Shown here: positions 24,211 to 35,299 of the stretch, piece by piece
Numbering within the stretch: position 1 is the stretch's first letter
Layout: every line of letters begins with the position of its first letter
NCBI GenBank assembly: GCA_958510825.1
Contig: OY294045.1
Span: 12,761,916 to 12,825,915, forward strand
Length of the DNA: 64,000 nucleotides
Direction of reading: 5' to 3'
Source: Brachypterus glaber
Lineage: Eukaryota > Arthropoda > Insecta > Coleoptera > Kateretidae
Translations under genes and position numbers: made by a program
The notes under the pieces: generated by a model
The model's database searches: none
What the model saw: only the letters and a program-made list of their open reading frames with translations
What the model was told of the DNA's origin: nothing

Positions 24211-25759
24211 CTAAATCTATTTAACGTTTAACAAAGATATATCTGAGTACTTAAGGCTGGTTTAAGGTAATTTTAAGTAAATTAAACTAATTAAGAACTT
24301 AACCAATTAAATAAAAGATGATAAACAGATGACAAATAAATATGTTATTTAATTGGTAAAATTCTTAAGTTATAGTTAGTTGCTTTAGTTAAATCGAAGC
24401 ATAAACCCCCAATTTAATTTAAAACTTATTTTTGAATTAATGTCCACCACATTTTATATACATAACTACATGCATCGTAATGCATTAAATTAATAAAAAG
24501 TTCTAAAAATTTAAAATTATAACCTCATTAAAACTCAAAACAGTTTTGTTACTAATTAAGTGGAGGGGAAATAATTTTACGACCATCAGGTTCAGATTTT
24601 CTAATGAGAATCATAAATTCAAAAAATGTATATGACCTGTTAGTTAATAGTTATAAATTAATTTCCTTGAAATGTTATAAGTATAACGGTTGCCCAATTA
24701 CTTTTAGGTCATAAAAGAAAAATAAATTATTAATTAAACTATATTTTAAAGACCGGTTATGAAAATAACTTTCTGCTAGCTTCTTAATAAGTGTTTATAA
24801 AAATATATCCCAGGGCCATATACTTAATTTAATTTTAATAATTAATCGTACCTTCAGATACCCTTAAGGTGCCATAAACTGAATAAGATTATATACATCA
24901 ATATTTTCGGCTATTACCTGCATTAATAATATACAGTACGATTTTTTTGTTACATAAATAGACCGCCCGGGTAACTTCTCACAATAAAAAATTGAAATGA
25001 TTCCGTTAAGCATTTAGCATAAAATTCAAATATATCACATTAAATTCTATTGAAGTGAACCCGATATCTCGTTGAAAAATTGATATTTTAGCCTCGAGGT
25101 ATTTTCAAGGTGATGGGAAATTTACATCCCTTTATTTTGCATATCTAACCCTTTTATAAGTTGTAAAGGTAACCCTCGGGCCAAAAGGGTAAAGACGTAA
25201 AAAACAGGTATATGCAGATCTCAGAATATTTTAGTCCCACATGTTCAAATAAAGTTGGATTCTCCCAGTAAGACTCAGTTTTATTTTAAGTTTTTATTTT
25301 TTAAGAATTCATCAATCATGTTTTAGTTTTTTAGTAACCAATGGAAAAAAATATTTTATTCACAAGCATACAGAAAAACGTCCGTTATATACATTATTAA
25401 AACTTGCAATATATATCACTTTTGGTTACTTCATTTAAAGTTAAAAAAGCTTTTCATTTTTAACCAAGGTTAGATATAAATTTATATATCATAACCTGCT
25501 TTTTAGCTTTTGGTTATACCTCATAGATGGCGAAACTATCGCCTTGTGTGTAAACAGTTCATACCGAGACTAATAATAGGAAATAACAACGAGCCACTTA
25601 TTTAAATTATTATTTAGATGAAATTTATAGTGACGTTAGACATTTTCAAAATTTATGTAGATCATTTAAAATGGTGAATTTTACGAGGTAATGCGTTATT
25701 TATTTATACTTGTGAATAAAATTCTGTTCTAACCACATAAGAAAATGACATTTCCAACT
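24211..25759. other. AT-rich sequence without genes
   Basis: No open frame, long repeat or palindrome is supported by eye. Confidence 0.5.
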
Positions 25760-25811
25760 CAAGAGATGCTATTTGGCCGAGGCGTAGCCTAGACCAAATT
25801 AGCATCTTCTT
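25760..25811. repeat. Short hairpin with GGCGTAGCC centre
   Basis: AAGAGATGCTATTTGG pairs with CCAAATTAGCATCTT. The centre is CCGAGGCGTAGCCTAGA. Size and GC-rich centre resemble the other hairpins but no shared tail is present. Confidence 0.65.
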
Positions 25812-28800
25812 ATTAGGTTAAAAATATACTACAGTTTTTAAGAAATGTCAAAATAATTTTTAAAAGGCTATGCAGAGTTGTACAATTCAATGGTTAAACA
25901 TACTGACTCCTTAAAAAACTAAAACTTGATTGAAAGATAAATTCATATTTATCCAGTTTTATTATAAGATTTAATTTAAAAAGCATTATTGAATTCACAT
26001 ATCATGTTTCAGTTTTTATAAATCCAGCCAACACAGTTTTAACTTTTTGACATTTCTGGTGAATAAAAACTACATATGTATCTCTGATTGGTGAATTCAT
26101 TTAACATAACATGGTTGGTGTATTAAAATAAAACTAGTTAAATAAACCTTAACAATATATTTTATATGTGGGCGCCAAATTGTCGGTAAAATGAAAAAAG
26201 TGAATCCTATCAACATTAAACCATATAACGTTCAGATAAAGCACGTTTCTGCGTTTAAATATAAAAAAAAAACGTTTAAAAGACTATAAAGTATGTTCTT
26301 ACAGAAATCATAAATAATAATTACACGTACTTCGATTTGTAATATCAAAAATAAATCAAACTTTACTAAAACACAGATATATAATATGAAATGAAACAAA
26401 GTTTCTGTAAACTGGTATATTATTAATGTTACCAAATATACGTTCAAAGCATACTTGATATGCAATTTAATTTTTAAACACGAACAAAAACTTTGACTCA
26501 AACTTGTTCGATGGAAAATAGCTTATTACTTACAAATGTTTTGTATAATATTATGTATCATATCAAGCAAATTGGTTTTTAATATTTAACCACAACTAAC
26601 TGCTTTGTATCGATCTACTACTAAATTGTCGTATAAAAATTATTTGGATACATTTATACGATTTTTTTTATTTTTAATAAAAGAATAATAAACACAGAAA
26701 ATAGTTATTATTAGATAAAAGTGTAGACTCGTTGATATGGTTTAATAATTGATAAAATGATATAAACTTAATAAACAAATCTATACATTTGATAATAATA
26801 ATAATGTTGAGTTGTAGTAGTTGTAGTTGAGTTTAATTATAATTGAACTCGACTCAACTGGTAAACATACTGTACATACTATCACGTAAGGTATACATGC
26901 CTTTCAAATTCTGATTTATATTCCGTAAATAATATTTAATTAAAAAAAGCTATGATATTTGTGGGCCGGACTTTAAAACAATTAAATTCTTCTACCAAAA
27001 AAGGCTTTACAATCTGTAACCTGTATATAATTATGATAGGATTTCCTAAAAGATTTTTGTCTGCCAGATGGTATATTAAATAATTTTTCTTGGTCCCTTC
27101 TTCTTCAAGGGTGTCTAAATCTACCTGAGTTCCCTTTTATTTTAAACCATCCACGCAGAGATTATGGTTTTGATTGTGCTTTGGTTACATAATGCAGCCC
27201 TTCAACACATTATAACATTATATAATTATAGAGCTGTAAGGTTATTGTACATTTCTTTGCATACTAAGATAGTTGATTATTATACCAAAGAATTTGTAGT
27301 ATTAATTATAGTTACGTATAAAATATTCTGGTAATTCAAGTAATCTCTATAACTTATCATAGTAATCTCCATGTAGCCGAAGGACATTAATAATATTCTT
27401 TTATTTTATAAAGCAGAAATCATTTACTAAAATAAAAATTTAGTAGGGGTCCGAGAATATTACTTTGTGGAATACCATAAGATAAACCAGTGTTAGCTAG
27501 AACATTTATTACAATTACACTATTTGTGGTAGCATAACTTGGTGGTATTCATTTATACATTGTTTAACAAGACACTGGCTCTGAGCTTACCTTATTATCA
27601 GCCTTAAGTTTAAATTTATTTCTCTGTTTAATATTTATGGCAATATTCCTTTCCTGCATAAATCAAATGACCAACGCATCTTAATCGCATACTTTATGAT
27701 AGTCTATTCTTTTCTTGTAAATTATTGAATTGTTGGTGATAAAAGAAAAAGAGAAAGGTGTTGGTATCTGATAGTAACCCGTCAAGATGTAATAGAACCA
27801 TAAGATCGTACCGTGGCAATAGATATTATTCAAAGATTACGACTGCTTATGGTCAAAGATTGCCCATAAATAAACAGATAAAATGTAAAAAATATAGCCT
27901 ACAGAGAGTCATATAATAGGCTTTAAAATGAGTTTTTATAGTGTGATGAACTAAGCTTATTGAGCTTTTGTCATTTGCACAATCCTTATAAACAATTAAC
28001 AGTTACATAAACTCCTTATCTTTATATTCTTAGTATACATATATAAATGTATTCAAACCATTGTTGTAAATGTCTAGGAGGATTTTTTATTATATATTTA
28101 TGTACGAGATATGTAAAATAATAATTACCAATTAAAAACATATTTAGAAGCTGCAGGTTTTTAGCCACTTTAAAATAATGAATGGAATTTTCTTAAAAGT
28201 TGTTTGCTCTTAACTTATTTAAACAAAATACTACTGTAATATGAACTAAATGCTAAAAATGCAAAATATTCAGCGCTACATAAAAATGATTGCTACGACA
28301 AAATGAAAATTAATATTACTGGTTTTGAAGGCTACGTATAAAATATTATTATATCATGAGGTAAGTTACCACAACAAATTAACATATTATTTAAAAAAAT
28401 TCTAGTTCCATTTAATTCAAAATTGGACGAGAATGTATAAAAAGACCCAAATGCGATATGTTTCACAGATTGAGATAATATCCAAGGTCTCTGGACAGGT
28501 CATATTTTTTACATTTATTACCGCATTTTTCCCGTATGTGGACAAGAATAATAGTTTTTGCTTGTTAACAGGCAATGGCTATAATTATAGCTAACTCGCG
28601 TTGTTTATTCTGACATTGAGAATATTTTTCAGTTAAATCATTCATAAATCGGACTTTCGCAACCATATTCAACGAATTTATCTTACTAACTGAATCTAAG
28701 CTACAGCAAAAGACAACAACAAATGTAATTGTTCTGCAAATTGAGCAACATATATAAAGTTGTAGATCAAATACCCGGTATTGTGTCCAATAATTATCAA

Positions 28801-29629
28801 AGAACTATGTCAACCTGTTTACGAGTTTTCTTTAACGATTAGAATTTTAACAAGTGGTTTAAACATAATATATATTATTCTTATATCTACAGTAATCATC
28901 TAAGTAATCAAGATTTCTTTTAATTTTCTTCATTTTCCATAGAATTAGTTAAATTGTTATGTAACTATTAAAACTCTTCATCCTTTTTATAGCTTTTATT
29001 TTTAAAAGCAGTCTTTACTCTACAAGACTCTTCAGAAGGAAGTAGGTATGAAAATTCTTTAGATATAGGTGAGTTGATTATGAATGAGCAGCAACTGTAA
29101 TCAATGTCCAGCTGGAACCATGCTGATACTCATTATACCAATTTTAAGTATCAGCTTGAACAGAAAAACAAGCAGAGCAAAACCATATCTTACGTAAAAA
29201 TTATAGTAATAATGAAAGAGATTCGGAGAAGTCTGCAGTTAAATATCGTGCAAGAATTATCAATTATACTTTATTATTTTTATTATTATTGCGCGTAATG
29301 AGGTAGGACTTCCCATAAAAAAACTTACATACTTTGAAATGTATATATGTATCTTCCTCTTTCATTATAATATCAAGCTATTTTTAATAGTTGAGAGGCA
29401 TTTTCCCATGGGCAAACCTAGTAGTTTTTACCTATTCATAATATGTTATGCTCATTTCAAATACATGGTTTTACACGAGTGTTTTACATTAAACATACAC
29501 ATTATATGAAAATGAAAATAATACATTACGTTATAAGCTCCGTATGAAACATAATAATCTTTCCACATTCCGGATTTCCGTAAGAAATATATAATAATAT
29601 AAATATTTATAATATTATACATAAACTCT
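25812..29629. other. Long AT-rich stretch without recognised features
   Basis: The longest plain stretch in the window. It contains (AAT)n near 26796-26811, next to GTTGAGTTGTAGTAGTTGTA and a small inverted pair (GTTGAGTT / GAACTCGACTCAAC) ending near 26860. The open frames 26232-26501 (minus) and 29104-29298 (plus) lack any motif I recognise and are typical chance frames. Confidence 0.5.
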
Positions 29630-30000
29630 ACAGGGTATATTTTCTAAATGATCCCCGTTACAACTTTTTTATTTGAAGCGATATGTATGAGTTTTTTAAG
29701 CAAAGTATCATCTCACAGCACCTTCCTAATAAACAACTTTTCTGATGAGGTAAGTACTTTCTAAACCTGTTATACCGGTTTTTTTTTTAATAAAAGCGCT
29801 GTATATTTTAGTGTCCCATTAAAAATAACCAAAGTAATTTCAGGAAAAACAGAAATTAAAGGTTTTCAAAAAAATATATAATTTTTTGACATTGTTGTCA
29901 TCATAATTATATTTTCTAATATGAAACTTTGCTCAAATAAGTATATTACTTCACATAAAACACATAAAAAGTTGTGGATGTTATTAAAAAAATACCCTGT
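29630..30000. mobile_element. MITE-like element with ACAGGGTAT termini, 371 bp
   Basis: It begins ACAGGGTAT and ends ATACCCTGT. A weaker internal inverted pair links TTAAGCAAAGTATCATCTC to GCTCAAATAAGTATATTAC. No coding capacity. The terminus is close to, but not the same as, the ACAGGGTG of families A and B. Confidence 0.65.
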
Positions 30001-30439
30001 ATATGGTTTTCTGTAGTGGTTTTAAAGTAGGTATACTTATAGAGTACGGTTCTAGAAAACATAAATTTCCATGTCGCAGAGCTAAGAATGTCAATTATAG
30101 ACATATGGGGACTAAAATTATTCAAAAACCGAAAGTCAAAAACATCGTTAGATAAATCCTAAGGATGCATATTCTCACGAACTTAAGTTAAAAAATATTG
30201 AATATTTATAATATAAAATAAATCAGAATTTATCTAGGTATTGTATATTAACATATATATATAGTTATGTTGGCATTATAACAAAGGTGCTGTAAGAAAA
30301 TGGTATAAGTCCCTGATGTAAGTATTGTATGTGCATTTTTCTTAAGTAACCCCTTTCTTAATGCCATACATCTGCATGCGACTAATAATAAATACAATAC
30401 CCTTGCCTGCGCCATGTAGTCATTCATTTTTTTTTCCTT
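30001..30439. other. AT-rich sequence without recognised features
   Basis: The 100-codon minus-strand frame 30248-30550 begins inside the next foldback element and runs into this stretch. It is not supported as a gene. Confidence 0.5.
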
Positions 30440-31134
30440 AAATAACACCGGCACACAAAAAAAATAATCTCGAGTGCGGCAGTCAATTCTTATGTATTTT
30501 GGGTTGCTGAATCTAAATCCGAGGTCAGAATTTAAAAGTGGCGGATTCAATATAGAGGATTAAATTTTTTAAAGTTGCTCGGATTTGCTTGAAACTTGGT
30601 ACTCAGGGGTTTTTGGGGTCGTTGATTACGAATCTGGTGCCAGTTTTCCAAAATTCAAAATGGCGGATCCAATATGGCGGATTAAAATTTTTAAAGTTGC
30701 TCGGATTTGCTTGAAACTTGGTACTCGGGGATTTTTGGGGTCGCGGATTACGAATCTGGTGCCAGTACTCCAATATTCAAAATAGCGGATCCAATATGGC
30801 GTATTAAATTTCCGAGAAACTTTAAAAAATTTAATCCGCCATATTGGATCCGCCATTTTGAATTTTTGAAAACTGACACCAGATTCATAATCAGCGACTT
30901 AAAAACCCCCTGAATACCAAGTTTCAAGCAAATCCGAGTAACTTTTAAAAATTTAATCCACCATATTGGATCCGCCATTTCGAATTTTGGAAACCAGGTT
31001 TCGAGCGATCCGAGCAACTTTAAAAATCTAATCCTACATATCGGATTCAGATTCAGCGACCCAAAATACTTAAGAATTGACTAGACTGGTCTGCCGCACT
31101 CGAGATTGTTTTTTTTTGTGTGCCGGTGTAATTT
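30440..31134. mobile_element. Foldback element with internal ~122-bp repeat units
   Basis: Outer arms: AAATAACACCGGCACACAAA at the left is inverted as TTTGTGTGCCGGTGTAATTT at the right; CTCGAGTGCGGCAG and TGCCGCACTCGAG continue the stem. Inside are units of about 122 bp, two forward (around 30540-30780) and two inverted (around 30800-31020), each with GGCGGATCCAATATGGCGGA, GTTGCTCGGATTTGCTTGAA and GAATCTGGTGCCAGT. The four overlapping open frames of 66-89 codons come from the stop-poor repeat unit and are not genes. Confidence 0.9.
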
Positions 31135-32311
31135 ATGGCATTACATTTGATAAAAATTTGGCCTGTTTAGTTATATAAAAAAATATACAAGAACACAGAC
31201 CCTCGGACTCAATTCCAAGACAAGTCGAGTCCCCCTGGAATTGGTTTATATTCTATAATATAAAATATTTAACTAAAATATGTATTTTTGGTATAACATA
31301 AACAGCAAATGCTTTTGTACTTATTTCTTTCTATTACCTATTTTTCGTTTTGTTTAATAGGTACCTATATATAAAACAAAAAACAAGGTTCCATTTTCAG
31401 GTATAAAAATATAATATTCGGAGCTCTTTTTGTGTGTAAATAATTTAATATATAATCAGCATTATATTTTGTTAAATTAAAAAAAATTATAGCTTTTTAG
31501 TTAATTAGTTAAGATAAAAAAAAGCCATAAATTATTTTGAGTGATTTAAAATGCAGTGTGGGCATGATTATATGATAATTTGGATATTGTTATACTAGCG
31601 TTATTAATTATTATGAACCAGACTAATTTGTTATTTAAAAAATATACAAATTTATAAACACTTCTCGTTGTAAGTATATAATATAAAAACTTATAAATAT
31701 TTAACAAAAAAAAACATTATATAATAAAAAAATAATTAATATCTATAAGTTTATAAATTATCATTTTTGAATTATTAATAAAAAAGAATGTTTTATCCTT
31801 GAAAATATATTTGTGATAAAAAATAACCACTTTTAAATAAATGTGAAAAGAGCAGTTTTATAATATAAAAGATAAATATATAATATAGATGTAAGGTGGC
31901 TAATAGGTTTTAAATTAGTTTTGTTAACAAAAGACCCAAAAAAAACTCTACGACAAAATACCTGGGTGTGTCTTTTTTGTACATGTCAAAAACCGGATAT
32001 TATATTTTTGTATTGAATGCATAGAATCTACCTACCCAAACAGAGGGATAGGCCTACTGATATTACGATATCTGTTGCGTCAAAGAGAGCAAATCTTAGG
32101 TAGTTCTTTTTATTAACAGGTACTTAGGTACTTCATTCAACAATAATATAATAATAATAATGGATTATTGTCAGTTTACCACAAACACAACAGCAAATTC
32201 TATTATTCCGTTATTTAGATACATTTTCGGTTTACCGACGGATGGTTTAAGATAAATCCTATTTTCTAGTCATAAGTCTTTGGTAAAAGAGCATAATATA
32301 ATTAACACTAG
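31135..32311. other. AT-rich sequence without genes
   Basis: A short patch near 31200-31240 pairs ACTCAATTCCAAG with GTCGAGTCC only partly. Nothing else is seen. Confidence 0.5.
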
Positions 32312-32669
32312 TCGGCGTAAATTCAGTTTTGACTCATCAACGTTGAAAATAAACACAGAAACATAGGCTAACGGAATAATTTTGCCGAATTATGAGGAAA
32401 ATTTTTATAAAGGTCCCTAAATCGAAACATTTTACGACTAATTTGTTACACACAACAATATTGACTATATCGGTGTTTTTCAAAGAAAAAAACAACATTA
32501 GATTTTTATATTTTAAGAATACGAAAGTTTTTAATTTTTATTTATCGATAACTTTTTTTCCCACCTTACTCGTTTAAATGGAATCATAAAAAAAATCAAG
32601 ATAAAAAGAAATAAAAATGTAAATATTTAAAACCTTGCGGCGCCTATGCGAGTACTGGAAAATCGCCGA
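32312..32669 (+). mobile_element. Repeat family I, copy 1
   Basis: A direct copy of 45869-46239: TGACTCATCAACGTTGAAAA, ACGGAATAATTTTGCCGAAT, CGGTGTTTTTCAAAGAAAAA, TTTATTTATCGATAACTTTT and CGCCTATGCGAGTACTGGAA all recur. Ends are short inverted repeats, TCGGCGTAAA and, at the right, AATCGCCGA. AGT flanks both sides of the CGGCG core. The 61-codon open frame 32392-32577 is not conserved in the second copy. Confidence 0.75.
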
Positions 32670-33611
32670 GTACTGCTAAAAGCCAAGATATGGAATACTT
32701 CGCACCCTATGGTATACTGCTCACAGTGATAGTTGCTTTAAACCTCACGAGCTGCGCGCTTTTCACCTTTTTTTTTATAACCATTTTTCTTTAATCAATT
32801 TTTTTGGATTTAAAAAAAAATCGAAACTAGCCAAGGTCTTAATGCCCGGTCCACTAAATGACGCTCATGGTATAATTTACACATTATTTTTTTTTTAAAT
32901 TAAATGACAAGGATATGTTTATATTAAATTTTAGATGAAGCTTTAGAATAGACAATGTCTATTCTGGAGGTTCACCTGTCCTTAAATACCACATTAAGGT
33001 CTTTTCTCCCATGTCACTTAGGAGGGAGAGGTAACTTGAAGGGTTACGACCGTCTAATTTCATACCGTAAAATATAAAAATCTGCAAAACGAATGCTTTA
33101 AAAAGTAAATTTAGCGTTACGTAATTCCGGAACAGTCCCTAAGAATACAAGTTTAATACAATACAAGTTATTTATGTAGTCTATACCTCTGTAAACTCGT
33201 GGAATGAAAGGAGATGGAAGATCCTTCCGAAAAAGTCTAGGGGTTGGCCTCCCGCGAAATCCGTGTGAAGCGACATCTATATGAAATTGAAAATTCGACG
33301 TCAAAGAAATCTTGGAAAATATGTTAGAGATTTTTTGTTAAAATTGCGGAATCTTTACGAAATCTTGTCTGAAATCCCAATATCTTTGTGAAATCTATGT
33401 GCAGGGTTTTGGTTACGGGCTAAACCGACGCGTCGATCTAGTATGTCATTTTACTTTATTTAGTTTAATAAACTTATTTCTTATCTCAACTAGATATATA
33501 AACCCTTTTTTATTATTTGACCTGATATAGCTCTTTTCAGTGCTTTGTATTTTTAACAAGGTCTCCAGAACCCGTTTACAAAATTTTAGAATTTAACAAC
33601 ATATTTAACAA
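32670..33611. other. Intergenic sequence; unrecognised open frame
   Basis: A minus-strand frame of 68 codons (33098-33304) contains RGRPTPRLFRKDLPSPFIPR, and its DNA (GGTTGGCCTCCCGCGAAAT) is GC-richer than the surroundings. I do not recognise it; it is more likely a transposon relic than a gene. Confidence 0.4.
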
Positions 33612-33839
33612 CATATTTTTATGAAGCTGAAGTTTGCAACGTTTTTTTGCATCGAAAATTAAAATACTATATTAAAGCACTTTTTAGCACACTAGTACTT
33701 TAGAAAACTCGCCGCAAGCGGCCTGTTTTCTAAACTTACACTCGTGAGCTAAAAACGTATGTTATGAAACTAGTACTTTAATATACTATTTAAATTTTCG
33801 TTGCAAAAAAACTTTGCAAACTTCAACTTCATATATTTT
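33612..33839. mobile_element. 228-bp palindromic element with TTTAGAAAAC hairpin core
   Basis: The arms extend beyond the hairpin: ATGAAGCTGAAGTTTGCAA at the left pairs with TTTGCAAACTTCAACTTCAT at the right, then CATCGAAAATT with AATTTTCGTTG, then AGCACTTTTTAGC-type and TTTAGAAAAC stems around GCCGCAAGCGGC. The tail within the right arm is ACTAGTACTTTAATATACTA. It is effectively one complete palindrome with no coding. Confidence 0.9.
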
Positions 33840-34475
33840 TTGGTATTACCTTGCGGATTTGGTATTACCTTAACATCAAATAAAATGCGCACACTATTAT
33901 GTGGTTTTTATCCACAAATTAAATAAAAACCAACAAGCTTAAAAGTAATTCTAAACCTATTATTATGCCTCATTTGAGCCATCAACTAGCAATTTTTTCC
34001 CTCTATATATGCATTACCTTTCATACTTTATAACATAAACGTGTTTATGGCGTTTTCGCTGAGCTCACAATTTTTTTTTGAAGGGGCGCCAAGTTTGGTA
34101 GAAACCGTCAGGGATAAAGCTTTTTTCCATGAAGGTATTTTTTTGGGCGCCAATTTTTTTTGTAGGGCGCCAAGTTTTGGTTAAAATCGTCAGGGACAAA
34201 GCCTTTTTTTTAGGGTGATACCCTGGGGGCTGAGTCCCCCTAAATTTTTTTCTGGTTACGGCCCTGATGCGATAACTAACCTAATAACTTTTGATATTTA
34301 GACCTTACAAGCGTATTTCCTAAAACTAACTAAATATATAAGTATAAACTCCTCCGCGTAAAAAAAACCGCTTATTTTAAAATTATTGTCTTATATCAGT
34401 ATTTAATTTTAAAGTTTTTACTTATTATTAAAACAACATATATTAAAAATTGTGCGGAAAATTTTCTTATTTTAG
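33840..34475. other. Intergenic sequence with GGCGCC-containing duplication
   Basis: Contains GGTATTACCTT twice near 33842-33871 and the tandem repeat listed at 34083-34212. No supported gene. Confidence 0.5.
34083..34212. repeat. Two-copy tandem repeat, ~81-bp unit
   Basis: GGGCGCCAAGTTTGGTAGAA with CGTCAGGGATAAAGC at 34084 recurs as GGGCGCCAAGTTTTGGTTAA with CGTCAGGGACAAAGC at about 34165. A third GGGCGCCAATTT lies between. Confidence 0.8.
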
Positions 34476-34691
34476 GATTTTTTTATTTTCCCTATAATAC
34501 TGGCCGTTAGTGCTTGTCGCTTTAGGATATATCCCCATGTGGCTTACTGCCACGTGATAGATAAGCAGACTGCGGAGTCAGTGATGGTGATGACGCTTCT
34601 GGCAGAGTTATACTCAGATGTTATTTTGTATACGTGTGTTTTTTGTGTGTGTCTTTTGGTATTTGCTTTTATTTTAATCCCCACAGGATAG
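34476..34691 (+). CDS. Possible terminal exon, unrecognised membrane-type C-terminus
   Basis: An open frame of 71 codons with no early methionine runs from just after TTTTAG (34472-34475) to a TAG at 34689. AATAAA follows three bases later (34694-34699). Two acceptor-like sites precede or lie in it: pyrimidine-rich TTTTCTTATTTTAG ending at 34475 and GCTTGTCGCTTTAG ending at 34525. The predicted peptide has RIYPHVAYCHVIDKQTAESV, then a hydrophobic run VILYTCVFCVCLLVFAFILI and a PTG end. The first half is clearly richer in G and C than its flanks. I do not recognise the family, and upstream exons were not found. It could also be part of a dispersed repeat. Confidence 0.25.
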   Translation, partial: DFFIFPIILAVSACRFRIYPHVAYCHVIDKQTAESVMVMTLLAELYSDVILYTCVFCVCLLVFAFILIPTG

Positions 34692-34693
34692 CT

Positions 34694-34699
34694 AATAAA
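34694..34699 (+). promoter_or_regulatory. Canonical AATAAA after the candidate + exon
   Basis: AATAAA lies three bases beyond the TAG that ends the frame at 34476-34691. In such AT-rich DNA this hexamer is common by chance. Confidence 0.25.
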
Positions 34700-34963
34700 A
34701 TTTTGAAAGAAGAATTTTATAGAAAAGATACCTTTATGAATCTAGAATTTATTGCTGCATTTACTTTATCGGTGTAAAAATTATTATCACTTAGAATATT
34801 CTGAAAAAGTAACAAAATAATACAGTTGAATACAACTCTGTCCTTATTACCACCGATTCCGCAGCTTGTTAATGACTTAAAAAAAAAAACGTTAAAAAAC
34901 AAAAAAAAAACTTACAATTTGTAAAAACTACATGTTGCGTCGTATAACAAACTTCTTCAAAGT
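34700..34963. other. Gap between two convergent exon candidates
   Basis: About 265 bp separate the two AATAAA signals. It is AT-rich with A runs near 34880-34910. Confidence 0.4.
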
Positions 34964-34969
34964 TTTATT
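34964..34969 (-). promoter_or_regulatory. AATAAA on the minus strand after the candidate exon
   Basis: TTTATT on the plus strand, which is AATAAA for a transcript from the exon candidate at 35073-35299, about 100 bases after its stop codon. Confidence 0.25.
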
Positions 34970-35072
34970 TTCGGAAAAAAAGTAACTCAAGTTCACTGTT
35001 TTACACAATCACTAGTCCAAAATAGTACTGGTTGAAGAACCACAAATAATAAAACAATGTCGAACTGTCTTG

Positions 35073-35299
35073 CTACTCAGTGAGCGAATGATCACAAATG
35101 CGACTTCCAAGTTGCTCGACTAGGCACTGGCATCGTGGGAGCAGTATTCGACCAAGAAGACAACGTTGCACTGTGCGGAGCGCAACACCAGCGTTGATTT
35201 CTTGGATCCCTCCACTGTCCGCGCGCACTTGCGTGGTATCAGCGCCAAGAAAGTGGTGGGGAGATGGCATAAGACGTCTCGACTGTGAGGGGAAAGCAT
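35073..35299 (-). CDS. Possible terminal coding exon, unrecognised
   Basis: On the minus strand a strong acceptor-like tract, GTTTCTTTCCCGTTTCTTTTCAG, split here as GTTTCTTTCCC plus GTTTCTTTTCAG, ends at 35300. Beyond it the DNA becomes GC-rich for about 230 bp, unlike the AT-rich flanks. If the exon enters after one base of a codon, the frame is open for 75 codons to TAG at 35073-35075 and includes GADTTQVRADSGGIQEINAG and the cysteine-rich CLLGRILLPRCQC. A second frame, starting ATG at 35299 and ending at 35120 (59 codons, with VVFLVEYC), is also open, so the reading frame is not settled. An AATAAA lies at 34964-34969. No family recognised. It could be non-coding. Confidence 0.3.

Noticed and set aside
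30585..31017. Four overlapping open frames of 66-89 codons on both strands
   Set aside because: They lie entirely in the tandem and inverted repeat units of a foldback element and follow its lack of stops.
34501..34620. snoRNA or microRNA precursor (hairpin CATGTGGCTTACTGCCACGTG)
   Set aside because: The stem is short and C/D or H/ACA boxes are only partly matched; the open frame explains the GC content as well.
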